NCBI GenBank assembly: GCA_016722025.1
Contig: JADKGZ010000011.1
Coordinates: forward strand, 1 to 64,000
DNA length: 64,000 nt
Reading direction: 5' to 3'
Source of the DNA: Acidimicrobiaceae bacterium
GTDB taxonomy: Bacteria > Actinomycetota > Acidimicrobiia > Acidimicrobiales > Ilumatobacteraceae
The notes under the pieces are model-generated. The model saw only the letters and a program-made list of their open reading frames with translations. It was not told where the DNA came from and searched no databases. This document shows, one piece after another, positions 38,232 to 46,731 of this stretch; the first letter of the stretch is position 1; each line of letters opens with the position of its first letter. The position numbers and the translations under genes are program-made.

Positions 38232-39217
38232 CAGCCGACGAAAGGTCGCACCGCGTGCCACAGCATCACCTCGTCGCCGGCGGAGGCGGGTTCGTCGGTT
38301 CGCATCTCGTCGAGCTGTTCCTCGACCGAGGCGACACGGCCACCGTCGTCGACAACTTCGTCACCGGCCGGCGCAGCAACGTCGCGCACCTGCACGGCAA
38401 CGATCGCTTCACGCTCATCGAGCACGACATCACCCAGCCGCTCCCGGTGTCCGTCACCGAGCGCACCTACGACACAGTGCTCGATCTGGCCAGCCCGGCC
38501 TCACCCGACGACTTCAAGACGATGCCACTCGAGATCCTGGCGGTCGGCTCCACCGGTACCCGCAACCTCCTCGACCTCGCTCGCCAGCAGCAGGCGCGCT
38601 TCTTCCTCGCCTCCACCAGCGAGGTCTACGGCGACCCGCTGGTGCACCCGCAGCCCGAGACCTACTGGGGCAACGTCAGCAGCACCGGCCCGCGCAGCTG
38701 CTACGACGAAGCCAAGCGGTTCAGCGAAGCGCTGGCGATGGCGTTCCACCGCACGCACGGCACCGAGGTGCGCATCGCCCGCATCTTCAACACCTACGGC
38801 GAACGCATGCGCCCTCGCGACGGCCGCGTGGTCAACACGTTCGTGCTGCAGGCACTGCGCAACGAGCCGCTCACCTTGCACGGCGACGGTTCGCAGACGC
38901 GCAGCTTCTGCCACGTGGCCGACGAGATCCGCGGCCTCGCCGCCGTGCTCGACGGCCACCTCACCGGCCCGATCAACGTCGGCAACCCTGCCGAGTTCAC
39001 CATGCGTGAGCTCGCCGAGTTGGTGGTCGAGATCACCGGCTCGACCAGCCCCATCATCGCAGTCCCGCTGCCGGACGAGCGCGAGGGCGATCCGCTGCAG
39101 CGCTGCCCCGACATCGCGCTGCTCAGCACCACCTACGGATGGGCTCCCGAGGTTTCCTTGCGCGAGGGCCTTGCTCGTATGGTCAGCTGGTTCACAACGA
39201 AGGAAGACCTGACATGA
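38228..39217 (+). CDS. NAD-dependent epimerase/dehydratase, UDP-glucuronate decarboxylase (UDP-xylose synthase) type
   Basis: 329 residues, an extended SDR. VAGGGGFVGSHLVELFLDRG binds NAD, VVDNFVTGRRSNV selects it, LDLASPASPDDF and STSEVYGDPLVHPQPETYWG with the catalytic Tyr in SCYDEAKRFSEAL (YxxxK) follow, then ARIFNTYGERMRPRDGRVV. DLASPASP and PETYWGNV are characteristic of UDP-xylose synthases, which turn UDP-glucuronate into UDP-xylose. It directly follows the dehydrogenase that makes UDP-glucuronate and overlaps it by 4 bases, so the two form a UDP-xylose pathway. The next gene overlaps by 4 bases as well. Confidence 0.88.
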   Translation: MTADERSHRVPQHHLVAGGGGFVGSHLVELFLDRGDTATVVDNFVTGRRSNVAHLHGNDRFTLIEHDITQPLPVSVTERTYDTVLDLASPASPDDFKTMPLEILAVGSTGTRNLLDLARQQQARFFLASTSEVYGDPLVHPQPETYWGNVSSTGPRSCYDEAKRFSEALAMAFHRTHGTEVRIARIFNTYGERMRPRDGRVVNTFVLQALRNEPLTLHGDGSQTRSFCHVADEIRGLAAVLDGHLTGPINVGNPAEFTMRELAELVVEITGSTSPIIAVPLPDEREGDPLQRCPDIALLSTTYGWAPEVSLREGLARMVSWFTTKEDLT

Positions 39218-40197
39218 GTGTTCTCGTCACCGGCGGCGCCGGCTACATCGGCTCACACACCGTGCGCGCATTGCGCGCCACCGACCATGCGGTGGTGGTG
39301 CTCGACACGATGGAGCTCGGCCACCGTGCTGCACTGCTCGGCGCCGAGCTGGTGGTGGGCAACATCCGCGATCGAGCCTTGGTCACCGACCTGTGCCGTT
39401 CGCACGGCGTCACACAGATCGTGCACTTCGCTGCCTACAAGAACGTCGGCGAGTCGATGGAGCAACCAGATCGCTACTGGCTCAACAACGTCGCCGGCTC
39501 GGTGGATCTGGTGGAGGGCGCGCTGGCAGCGGGCGTCAAGGAGATCGTGTTCTCGTCGAGTTGCTCCGTCAACGGCACGCCCACCACCATGCCGGTCACC
39601 GAGGACGCGCCCATCTCGCCCGAGAGCGTGTACGCCGAGACCAAGGCAATGGTCGAGCGCATCCTCGGCTGGTACGGCATCACGCACGGAGTGCGGGCAG
39701 CGAGCCTGCGCTACTTCAACGCTGCGGGTGCCAGCACCGACGGTGTCATCGGCGAGGACTGGACGCATTCGCAGAACCTGATTCCGCTGGTGATGAAGGC
39801 AACCCTGGGCAAGCGGCCACCGGTGCGGGTGTTCGGCAGCGACTACCCCACCGCCGACGGCACGTGCGTCCGCGACTACATCCACATCGAGGATCTCGCC
39901 GACGCCCACGTCCGTGCACTGCGCTACCTGCGCGACGGCGGCGACACGGTCTCCCTCAACGTCGGCTCCGGCGTGGGCAGCAGCGTGCTCGACATCATCC
40001 ACGCCACTGAACGCATCAGCGGCCAGGTGGTGCCGTACGAGGTCGGCCCGCGCCGAGCCGGCGACCCGGTCGTCACCTACGCCGACCCCACCAAGGTGCA
40101 CACCACACTCGGCTGGTCCGCAACGCGCAGTCTCGACGAGATCATCGAATCTGCGTGGCGCTGGCACTCCACTCACCTCGACGGTTTCGCCGACTGA
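39214..40197 (+). CDS. galE: UDP-glucose 4-epimerase (GalE) type
   Basis: 327 residues. VLVTGGAGYIGSHTVRALRA at the N-terminus, IVHFAAYKNVGESM, FSSSCSVNGTP, YAETKAMVERIL with the catalytic Tyr-x-x-x-Lys, SLRYFNAAGAS and VRDYIHIEDLADAHV are all GalE hallmarks. The enzyme interconverts UDP-glucose and UDP-galactose; a related activity on UDP-xylose (giving UDP-arabinose) is possible, since the two upstream genes make UDP-xylose. The Ser-Cys-Ser-Val-Asn-Gly stretch replaces the more usual SSATVYG, a small change near the active site that might affect substrate choice. Confidence 0.85.
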   Translation: MSVLVTGGAGYIGSHTVRALRATDHAVVVLDTMELGHRAALLGAELVVGNIRDRALVTDLCRSHGVTQIVHFAAYKNVGESMEQPDRYWLNNVAGSVDLVEGALAAGVKEIVFSSSCSVNGTPTTMPVTEDAPISPESVYAETKAMVERILGWYGITHGVRAASLRYFNAAGASTDGVIGEDWTHSQNLIPLVMKATLGKRPPVRVFGSDYPTADGTCVRDYIHIEDLADAHVRALRYLRDGGDTVSLNVGSGVGSSVLDIIHATERISGQVVPYEVGPRRAGDPVVTYADPTKVHTTLGWSATRSLDEIIESAWRWHSTHLDGFAD

Positions 40198-40212
40198 CGG
40201 TGAGGGTCGGGC

Positions 40213-40226
40213 GAGGCAAGTGCCTC
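40213..40226. terminator. Hairpin between convergent galE and hydrolase genes
   Basis: GAGGCA-AG-TGCCTC, a perfect 6-bp stem overlapping the hydrolase stop codon. There is no T-tract; its role is inferred from position. Confidence 0.4.
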
Positions 40227-40980
40227 AGGCGTCGAGCGTTCGCTGCCGGTCGAGCCACCCGAGCAGCACGGCGATGGCCCGCGGGTCGTGACGCAAGCGG
40301 TGACCGGCGCCGTTGATCAGCCGCAGCTCGGCCGACCCGTGCGCCTCGGCCAACTGGCGGGCATCGGCGGTGGGCACCGTCTCGTCGGCATCGCCGTGCA
40401 TCACCAGGAGCGGCCGCGGCGCAAAGCGGCGAGCTGCGTCGACCGGTCGGAAACGGCGCAGCTCGCGCGCCCAGTCGTCGAAGTTGCGAGGGAACCCCGG
40501 CGTGCGAATGGCACCGATCTCGCGAGCGTGCTCGAGGAACCGGCGGGGTTGCGCCGCCCAGTCGTCGAAGTCGGCACGCGGACTGAGCAACGCGGCGCCA
40601 CGCACCCGCGGATCGTCGGCAGCCACGCAGGTGGCGATGGAGCCGCCGGTGTTGGTGCCCACCAGCCAGATGCCCGAGGGGCTGGTCTCGGCGATCAGGT
40701 GATCGATGGCCGCGCGCAGATCGTCGACCCACCCCTGCAGCGAGAAGTCGCCTTCGCTGCCACCGCACCCGCGGAAGGTGAACGTCATCGCCACCCAGCC
40801 AAGCTCGCTGGACACGCGATCGATCAGTTCCGGAAAGGTGCCACCGCTCTGGCGGGCGTCGATCGGGCCGAATGGGAACCCATGGCACAGGATCAGCCCG
40901 GAGGTGGCGCCCGGGCGCCCGGCCGGCCTGGTGAGATGGCGCTGGAGACGCAAACCGCCGGAGTCGAAGCTGCCGTTCAC
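40225..40980 (-). CDS. Alpha/beta-hydrolase fold protein lacking the nucleophilic serine
   Basis: 251 residues with the hydrolase fold: LILCHGFPFG (oxyanion strand), VAMTFTFRGCGGSEGDF, WLVGTNTGGSIATCVA, LLVMHGDADETVPTADAR (Asp) and LINGAGHRLRHD (His). At the nucleophile elbow the family has Gly-x-Ser-x-Gly; here it reads G-T-N-T-G, so Asn110 takes the place of Ser. The Asp and His are kept. Either this is a non-hydrolytic member or it uses another residue. The start is a GTG at 40978-40980. It lies 9 bases downstream of a 74-residue protein on the same strand. Confidence 0.8.
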   Translation of the reverse strand: MNGSFDSGGLRLQRHLTRPAGRPGATSGLILCHGFPFGPIDARQSGGTFPELIDRVSSELGWVAMTFTFRGCGGSEGDFSLQGWVDDLRAAIDHLIAETSPSGIWLVGTNTGGSIATCVAADDPRVRGAALLSPRADFDDWAAQPRRFLEHAREIGAIRTPGFPRNFDDWARELRRFRPVDAARRFAPRPLLVMHGDADETVPTADARQLAEAHGSAELRLINGAGHRLRHDPRAIAVLLGWLDRQRTLDA

Positions 40981-40989
40981 GGTCGGCCG

Positions 40990-41214
40990 CTAGGCCCGGG
41001 GCTTGCGCTGGCGGCGTGTGCGGCCCGCCGTGGCCAAGGTGTAGCCCCGATTGCGCGCTTCGGCGAGAGAGTCGGGGCCGAAGCACAGCCCGATGTCGGC
41101 TGCGACGATCTCGTCGATGACGGCCGGCTCGGCCCACGTGTCGAGGTCGTAGACCAACTGCGTGCGCTTGTCGCCGAGAAAACGGGAGTGTTCGAAGCGA
41201 GAGGGCCGTTCCAT
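40990..41214 (-). CDS. Small conserved hypothetical protein (74 aa)
   Basis: I recognise no domain. It reads MERPSRFEHSRFLGDKRTQL at the start, then VYDLDTWAEPAVIDEIVAAD, FGPDSLAEARNRGYTLAT and a basic tail. The mix of charged and short hydrophobic segments, without signal or membrane helix, suggests a small cytoplasmic protein. A TAGCGT -10 ends 7 nt before the ATG at 41214, which supports it as a real gene. It may share a transcript with the downstream hydrolase. Confidence 0.65.
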   Translation of the reverse strand: MERPSRFEHSRFLGDKRTQLVYDLDTWAEPAVIDEIVAADIGLCFGPDSLAEARNRGYTLATAGRTRRQRKPRA

Positions 41215-41221
41215 GCGCTCG

Positions 41222-41227
41222 ACGCTA
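41222..41227 (-). promoter_or_regulatory. -10 box of the 74-aa protein gene (leaderless type)
   Basis: TAGCGT on the minus strand, 7 nt before the ATG at 41214. Confidence 0.45.
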
Positions 41228-41346
41228 CTCCGCAACGACCAGCAGCGCGAAACACCCACACCACTTCGCGGCACTGCGTCGCACCCATTTCGTACCCTGC
41301 CGGAGGCGACTCCCCCAGATCCTCCATCCACGAAAGGAGTAGCGTG

Positions 41347-42069
41347 ATGCGCATGCCACTGGCCGATCCACCGGCCGTCGACGACGTCATCTACCCGGAG
41401 AGCGATGACCAACCGATGGCCGAGAACTTCCTGCAGAGCATCGTCATTCGCACCCTCGTCGCGGGGTTCGAGCGCTTGTATGCGGGCCGCACCGACATCA
41501 TCGTCGGCGGCGACTTCTTCTGGTACCCCGTGCAGGGCCAGCCCGCCACCGTCGTTGCCGCTGATGCGATGGTCATCGTGCAAGTGCCGCAGCCGCTCGA
41601 CATCTTCACCATCGGCAGCTATCGCCAGTGGGAGCACGGGGGTCATCCAGCCCTCGCCGTCGAGGTGCTCTCGCCCAGCAACTCGTGGGCCGAGATGGCT
41701 CGCAAGCGCCGCTTCTACGACCAGCACGGTGTCGACGAGTACTGGGTGTTCGACCCCCAGGACGGCACGCTGGAGGTGTGGGTGCGCTCCGCGACTCGAC
41801 TCACCGAGGCCGTCGATCCCGCACGCGGGTGGGTCAGCCCCACCACCGGTGTGCACGTGCGCGTCGACGGCACAGAGCTGGTCGTGCACGACCCCGACGG
41901 CATCCGCCGTTGGCTGGCGCCAGCGCAGGAGGCCGCTCGCGCCGACGCCGAGGCCGCTCGCGCCGACTCCGAGGCCGCTCGCGCCGAGGCGGCGAGCGCC
42001 CGGGCTGCAGCGCTGGAGGCCCAGCTCATCGAGCTCCGGTCGCAGCTCGGCACCGACCCTGCGTCGTAG
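41347..42069 (+). CDS. Uma2 family (DUF820) endonuclease-fold protein
   Basis: 240 residues. The Uma2 core of the PD-(D/E)XK superfamily is visible as GGDFFWYP, VVAADAMVIV (Asp), PALAVEVLSPSN (Glu-x-Leu-Ser) and KRRFYDQHGVDEYWVFDPQD. Uma2 proteins are widespread and of unproven role. The C-terminus (about 190-230) is a run of EAARADAEAARADSEAARAE repeats, predicted helical, encoded by a 21-bp tandem repeat. The ATG at 41347 has AAAGGAG 7 nt upstream; a GTG one codon before is less likely. Confidence 0.85.
   Translation: MRMPLADPPAVDDVIYPESDDQPMAENFLQSIVIRTLVAGFERLYAGRTDIIVGGDFFWYPVQGQPATVVAADAMVIVQVPQPLDIFTIGSYRQWEHGGHPALAVEVLSPSNSWAEMARKRRFYDQHGVDEYWVFDPQDGTLEVWVRSATRLTEAVDPARGWVSPTTGVHVRVDGTELVVHDPDGIRRWLAPAQEAARADAEAARADSEAARAEAASARAAALEAQLIELRSQLGTDPAS
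41929..41988 (+). repeat. 21-bp tandem repeat encoding the Uma2 tail
   Basis: Nearly three copies of a GAGGCCGCTCGCGCCGACnCC unit, giving the heptapeptides EAARADA, EAARADS and EAARAEA. Confidence 0.8.
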
Positions 42070-42099
42070 CCGCCGGCTCGACGGTGCCAAGATCGCAGC

Positions 42100-42900
42100 G
42101 TGATCCCCACCGCCACCATCGACGCTCTCGAGCAGTGCTGGCAATCGCTCGCCAGCGTGATCGGCTCGCTCTCCGAGGCCCAGTGGAAGGCCCCCACCGA
42201 CCTGCCGGGCTGGTCGGTGCAGGACAACCTGGCGCACCTGGTCGGAACGGAGCGGATGCTGCAGGGTTTGCCCGGCACTGCCCACCGTGCCTCGCCTCAC
42301 GAGCACGTGTGCAACCCGATCGGCGAGATGAACGAGCACGAGATCGATGCTCGACGACCGATGCCTGGCAGCGAGGTGGCCGACGAGTGGCTGCAACTGG
42401 CAGCACTGCGGCTGCACACGCTGCGCACCGCCGACGATGCCTACTTCCAGCAGCCGGCGGCAACGCCCACCGGCCCCGGCACGATCGCCGACTTCCTGCA
42501 CATCCGCGTGCTCGACTGCTGGTTGCACGAGCAGGACATGCGCCGCGCCGTGCACAGCCCGGGCAACCTGTCGGGGCCTGCCGCCGAGCTCACCATCGAC
42601 CGGCTCGTGCGCACCATTCCAATCGTCGTCGGCAAGCGAGCTGCCACCCCGGAGGGCGGCGCCGTGGCCATCACCGTGTACGGCGGCGTCGATCGTTCGC
42701 TGGTGTGCGAGGTGCAGGGTGGTCGAGCCGCGCTGATCAGCAGGCCGAGCCGACCACCGTTGGCAACCATCGGCCTCGACACCGAGAGCTTCGTCGTGCT
42801 GGCTGCTGGTCGCCGTGGCTCCGATGAGGTTGCCGCCCACGTGTCGGGCGACCGTGCACTCGCGCAGCGCGTGCTGAGCCAGTTCAACATGATGATCTGA
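42100..42900 (+). CDS. Maleylpyruvate isomerase N-terminal / DinB-like family protein
   Basis: 266 residues from a GTG. The N-terminal four-helix bundle has LPGWSVQDNLAHLVGTERML, with the His of the metal site, then HIRVLDCWLHEQDMRRAVHS with the second His/Glu cluster; the C-terminal part (about 185-260) is an SCP2-like small domain. These TIGR03083-type proteins include mycothiol-dependent maleylpyruvate isomerase, so the host probably makes mycothiol, as actinomycetes do. The actual reaction is unknown. A weak CAAGAT -10 lies 6 nt upstream of the start. Confidence 0.82.
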   Translation: MIPTATIDALEQCWQSLASVIGSLSEAQWKAPTDLPGWSVQDNLAHLVGTERMLQGLPGTAHRASPHEHVCNPIGEMNEHEIDARRPMPGSEVADEWLQLAALRLHTLRTADDAYFQQPAATPTGPGTIADFLHIRVLDCWLHEQDMRRAVHSPGNLSGPAAELTIDRLVRTIPIVVGKRAATPEGGAVAITVYGGVDRSLVCEVQGGRAALISRPSRPPLATIGLDTESFVVLAAGRRGSDEVAAHVSGDRALAQRVLSQFNMMI

Positions 42901-42903
42901 GCG

Positions 42904-43398
42904 TCAGCCGTCGGCTGCCGACGGTGGTTCGCTCGGCGCCGACAACTCGGCCAACGGTGCCGGTGGGCCGACGGCGCCGATCGCGGCGAAGTACGCGAGG
43001 TGCGCGTCGACCACGTTGACGACGTCGACATCGTCGAGGATCTCCACGCCCTGACTCTCGGCAGCACCCAGCAGGTAGGCCGTGACGGTGTCGTCGGCGA
43101 TGACCACCAGGCCGAGGATGTCCTGCCGGCGGTCGATGACGTTGGTGGGCTGCAACCCCTTGGCATGCAACCACCGCATGTGGGCCAGCAGCAACTGCTC
43201 GAGCTCGTCGGGTGTGAGGCGCGCCTGTGACTCCGGGGGCAGGTACTCGGCCACGAACTCGAGTGCCTCCTGTGGGATGTAGACGGATCGCGGTGCGACC
43301 GCATCGAGCCGATGTGCTTCGCGACCGACGACCACGGCTGCGATCACGAACACCAGCACGGCGGCGAGCGCCACGTACAGGAAGGTCACGGTGGGCAC
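42904..43398 (-). CDS. Hypothetical protein with one N-terminal membrane helix
   Basis: 164 residues. The first 25 residues (TFLYVALAAVLVFVIAAVVV) form a membrane anchor. The rest is a cytoplasmic-looking domain with ARLTPDELEQLLLAHMRWLH, RRQDILGLVVIADDTVTAYL and DDVDVVNVVDAHLAYFAAIG; I can place it in no named family. A TAGCGT -10 ends 6 nt before the GTG at 43398, and the gene diverges from the large membrane protein at 43459. Confidence 0.7.
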   Translation of the reverse strand: MPTVTFLYVALAAVLVFVIAAVVVGREAHRLDAVAPRSVYIPQEALEFVAEYLPPESQARLTPDELEQLLLAHMRWLHAKGLQPTNVIDRRQDILGLVVIADDTVTAYLLGAAESQGVEILDDVDVVNVVDAHLAYFAAIGAVGPPAPLAELSAPSEPPSAADG

Positions 43399-43404
43399 CT
43401 CGAC

Positions 43405-43410
43405 ACGCTA
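43405..43410 (-). promoter_or_regulatory. -10 box of the 164-aa membrane-anchored protein (leaderless type)
   Basis: TAGCGT on the minus strand, 6 nt before the GTG at 43398. Confidence 0.45.
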
Positions 43411-43445
43411 TCCGCGGTCGCCGATTCGCACGGGCGCCATCTCAG

Positions 43446-43451
43446 TAGAGT
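43446..43451 (+). promoter_or_regulatory. -10 box of the YfhO-like gene (leaderless type)
   Basis: TAGAGT, 7 nt before the GTG at 43459; fixes that start. Confidence 0.5.
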
Positions 43452-43458
43452 CGATGAG

Positions 43459-45773
43459 GTGACCGAGCCGGCGCCGCATCCAGCCGTTGGCACCGCCGTC
43501 GACACCGCCGTCGACACACTCGTCGACACCCGCACGGCGCCTACCCGTCGGGTCGGCAGAGCAGCGCTCGTCGACGCGGGCATCGTCGCAGCAGCCTGGC
43601 TGTACGCGTCCGTGCGCATCGTTCGCTACGGCCTTGGGCTCGACGATGTTGCCTACGCGACTCCCGCACAGCAGGTCACCCTGCACGCGTGGGCGAGCGG
43701 GCGGATGGCCCTGTGGTCCAACACCACCTTCGGCGGCACGCCGCACCTCGGCAACCTGCAGACGGCAGCGCTGTACCCGGGCCACCTGCTGTCGGCTCCC
43801 TTCCCGGATCTGGTCGGCCCGCACATCGAGCTCTCGCTGCACCTCCTGCTGTTCGGCGTGGGCTGCTATGCACTCGGCCGATCGCTGGGCTTCGCCCGTC
43901 CCGCACCCGCGGCGATGGCCGTGGCCGCCATGTGGTCGGGCGCCACGGTGTTCCGCGCACCGCTGCTGGTGCACTTCCCGCCGCTCGCCTGGGTGCCGCT
44001 GGCAGCGGTGTGCGTGCACGCCGTGGTCACCGCCGAGCGTCCTCGCCGAGCGATGGGGCGTTAGCCATCACGCTCTGGTGCATCCTCGTCTCCGGCCACC
44101 CGCAGTCGGTCCTGATGGCACTCACGCTGCTCGGCGCGTGGTCGGTCGGCGTGCTCGTCGAACACCGTGCGTGGCACCGTGCCACATGGCTCGCCGCCTC
44201 AGCGGCGCTCACCGTGGTGATGTCAGCACCCGTGCTGATGGCGCTGAGAGGCAGCATCGCAGCGGCCGCGGTCAACGCTCGTGATGAAGCTGCGCTGCTG
44301 AACCCCGAGTACGTGGTGACGCTCAGCAGCGCACCCCGCTTGCTGCTGGGCCGGCCGCTCGGCGACCTGTCCGCGCTTGCGGTCGACGCGGAACGCATCA
44401 CCTACGCCGGAGTTGCTGTGGTCGCGCTCGGCATCGTCGGCGTGGTTGCCGCGATCCACGCTCGTCGCTGGTCGCTGATCGCCCTCGCCATCGTGGGGAC
44501 GTTCGCCGCCACGCTCTCGCTGGGCCCGCGTTCACCCTCGATGCAGTTCGCACGCGCAGTGCTCCCCGGCTTCGATCAGCCTCGCGTGTCGGCGCGCTGG
44601 AACTGGGTGCTGGTGATGGCCCTCATCGTGCTCGCGGGTGCGGGCATCGACCGGCTGCGCACCGGCACTCACCGAGCGGGCGGGGCCGCGGTGCTCGCCG
44701 GCGGTGCCGCCCTCGTCGTGCTGGTGACGGTCGGAGCACAGGGTGGTGGGGCCGGCAACGATCTCCTCTGGGTTGCGACTGCCGGCATGGTGGTCACGAT
44801 CTCGTTCACGCCCCGACATCTCGTTCGAGTGGGAGCTGCCGGGCTACTCGTCGCACTGGCGGTGCTCGAGCTGGGCCTGCCCATGACACGGCTGATCATC
44901 GCGGGCAACGCCGACATCACCGACACGTCACAGCTGATCGGTACCACCGAGCGCTGGCTGGCCCAACAGCAGGGGCTCACCCTGCAGCTCATCAACGGCG
45001 ATCTCGACGGCCGGTACGTGGTGCCGGGCCTGCGCCCCAACGCGAACACGCTCGCGGGTGTGCGGTCGATCGACGGGTACGACGGCGGCGTTGCCATCAG
45101 TCGCCGCTGGCACGCGGCCGTGCAGCAGATAGTGCCGACGGTCGACGACTCCGTGTTCGGGGCACAGCTGCCGGCGGCGCTCGACCCAGCCGCCTTCGCC
45201 CGCATCGGCGTTCACTTCGTGCTCTACGACCCGGCGCGCGGGCCGGCCGAGCTCAGCCTCCCCGGCTGGGTGCAGCGCCCCGGAACCGGCTACTTCCAGG
45301 TGTACGAGAACCCCCGTTGGCAAGGTGACGTCACCGCCTGGTACACGACGCAGCGAGTGGCCGGCCCGACCGAGGCAAGCGAGGCGCTGCGCACGGCTCG
45401 CAGCCGATACGAGCACATCGGCCTGGTGGAGGCCGACGATCTGGTGCGATCGTGCACCGGCATCTGCACGGCCGATCACTTCCTGTCCTCGTCGGCCTGG
45501 TCGGGGCAGCGTTCGGTCGAGGTGCAGCTCGATCGTCAGGCCGTCGTGGCCTTCGATGAGCAGTTCGACGAGGGCTGGACGGCCACGATCGACGGCAAGG
45601 AAGCCGCTGTGGTGCCCGTCGACGGCGTGTGGGCGGCAGTGGCGGTGCCGGCCGGCCGCCACCGCATCGAATTGCGCTACTCGCCCGACTGGCTGATACC
45701 GGCGATGGTGCTGATGCTGCTGGCGTGGCTGGCAGTGGCGGCGCTGTGCTGCTGGCCGATGCGACGAAGATAG
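43459..45773 (+). CDS. YfhO-like GT-C membrane protein, interrupted by one frameshift
   Basis: Repaired length is about 771 residues with a dozen or so membrane helices. The first frame ends at RPRRAMG near 44055; reading ATGGGGCG as ATGGGGGCG joins it to ALAITLWCILVSGHPQSVLM in the next frame. Early loops hold LWSNTTFGGTPHLGNLQTAA, and PRSPSMQFARAVLPGFDQPR and VSARWNWVLVMALIVL lie midway. The C-terminus is an outer beta-domain, VVAFDEQFDEGWTATIDGKE and VAVPAGRHRIELRYSPDWL, as in YfhO proteins, plus a last helix. In Bacillus and Staphylococcus, YfhO works with the GT2 enzyme CsbB to add sugars to surface polymers; a GT2 gene follows here by 11 bases. Confidence 0.78.
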
Positions 45774-45784
45774 GTTGTCGCACC

Positions 45785-46600
45785 GTGTCGACTGCGAGCA
45801 ACGTGCCCCAACCCACGGCCTGCCTCAGCGTGGTGATGCCCGCGTACAACGAAGAGGCCACCATCTTGCTCATCCTCGAGCGCGTGCTGGCGTCGCCGTA
45901 CACGGCCGAAGTGGTCGTGGTCGACGATGCCTCCACCGACAACACCGCGCAACTCGTTCGTTCGGTCACCGACCCACGAGTGCGCCTGTTGAGCCAGCAG
46001 CCCAACCAGGGCAAGGGCGCTGCGCTGCGCCGCGGGTTCACTCACGCCACCCAGCCGTTCGTGATCGTGCAGGACGCCGACCTGGAGTACGACCCTGCCG
46101 ACTACGAGCAGATGATGGCGCCCTTGCTGCGTGGTTCGGCCGACGTGGTGTTCGGCAGCCGCTTCCTGGGTAGCCACGGCCACCGGGTGCTCTACTACTG
46201 GCACTCGGTGGGGAATCGCTTCCTCACCACGCTGTCCAACATGTTCACCAACATCAACCTCACCGACATGGAGACGTGTTACAAGGCCTTCCGGCGAGAA
46301 GTGCTGCAATCGTTCGAGTTGCAGGAGGACCGCTTCGGCATCGAGCCGGAGATGACCGCCAAGATCGCCCGCGGCGGTTGGCGGATCTACGAAGTCGGCG
46401 TGGGGTACGCCGGGCGCACCTACGACGAAGGCAAGAAGATCGGCTGGCGCGACGGCATCCGCGCCGTCTACTGCATCCTCCTCTACTCCAACTGGGGCCC
46501 CCGCCTGCGAGTGAGGCACATCGAACCAGCAGTCACCTGGCTCACCAAGAAAGAGCCTGAAAAACAGCATCACAGGACCCGGAGGCCCCCGGGCCGTTGA
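45785..46600 (+). CDS. Glycosyltransferase family 2, polyprenyl-phosphate sugar synthase type
   Basis: 271 residues from a GTG with TAGGTT 8 nt upstream. LSVVMPAYNEEATILLILER, VVVVDDASTDNTAQLV, QGKGAALRRGF, VIVQDADLEYDPADYEQMMA (the DAD metal motif), VFGSRFLG, DMETCYKAFRREVLQSF and RFGIEPEMTAKIAR are typical of DPM1/GtrB-like enzymes that load a sugar onto polyprenyl phosphate. It has no C-terminal membrane helices, instead a basic tail. It directly follows the YfhO-like gene, a pairing known from CsbB-YfhO systems. This is the right edge of the glycan locus. Confidence 0.87.
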   Translation: MSTASNVPQPTACLSVVMPAYNEEATILLILERVLASPYTAEVVVVDDASTDNTAQLVRSVTDPRVRLLSQQPNQGKGAALRRGFTHATQPFVIVQDADLEYDPADYEQMMAPLLRGSADVVFGSRFLGSHGHRVLYYWHSVGNRFLTTLSNMFTNINLTDMETCYKAFRREVLQSFELQEDRFGIEPEMTAKIARGGWRIYEVGVGYAGRTYDEGKKIGWRDGIRAVYCILLYSNWGPRLRVRHIEPAVTWLTKKEPEKQHHRTRRPPGR

Positions 46601-46633
46601 AGTGTGAAAGTGAAACCCGAAGGCATGGTTCAG

Positions 46634-46663
46634 GTCGGGCGACACGGTCCCCGTGAGCCCGAC
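46634..46663. terminator. Strong hairpin between convergent GT2 and acyl-CoA dehydrogenase genes
   Basis: GTCGGGC and GCCCGAC pair as a 7-bp outer stem, and CACGG-TCC-CCGTG forms an inner 5-bp stem with a 3-base loop. There is no T-tract; bidirectional termination is inferred from its place between converging genes. Confidence 0.5.
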
Positions 46664-46731
46664 AGCAACTGAGTCGGCCGAAGGCCCGTCAATCCTTCTG
46701 AGGAACGGAGGGAGCGCAGCGACCGAGAGAC

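Noticed and set aside
40990..42840. A 616-residue minus-strand frame
   Set aside because: Only its last 74 codons look like a protein; the rest is antisense to the Uma2 and DinB-like genes.
43312..43458. An upstream start for the YfhO-like protein
   Set aside because: The extension overlaps the divergent gene and its promoter; TAGAGT 7 nt before the GTG at 43459 marks the start.
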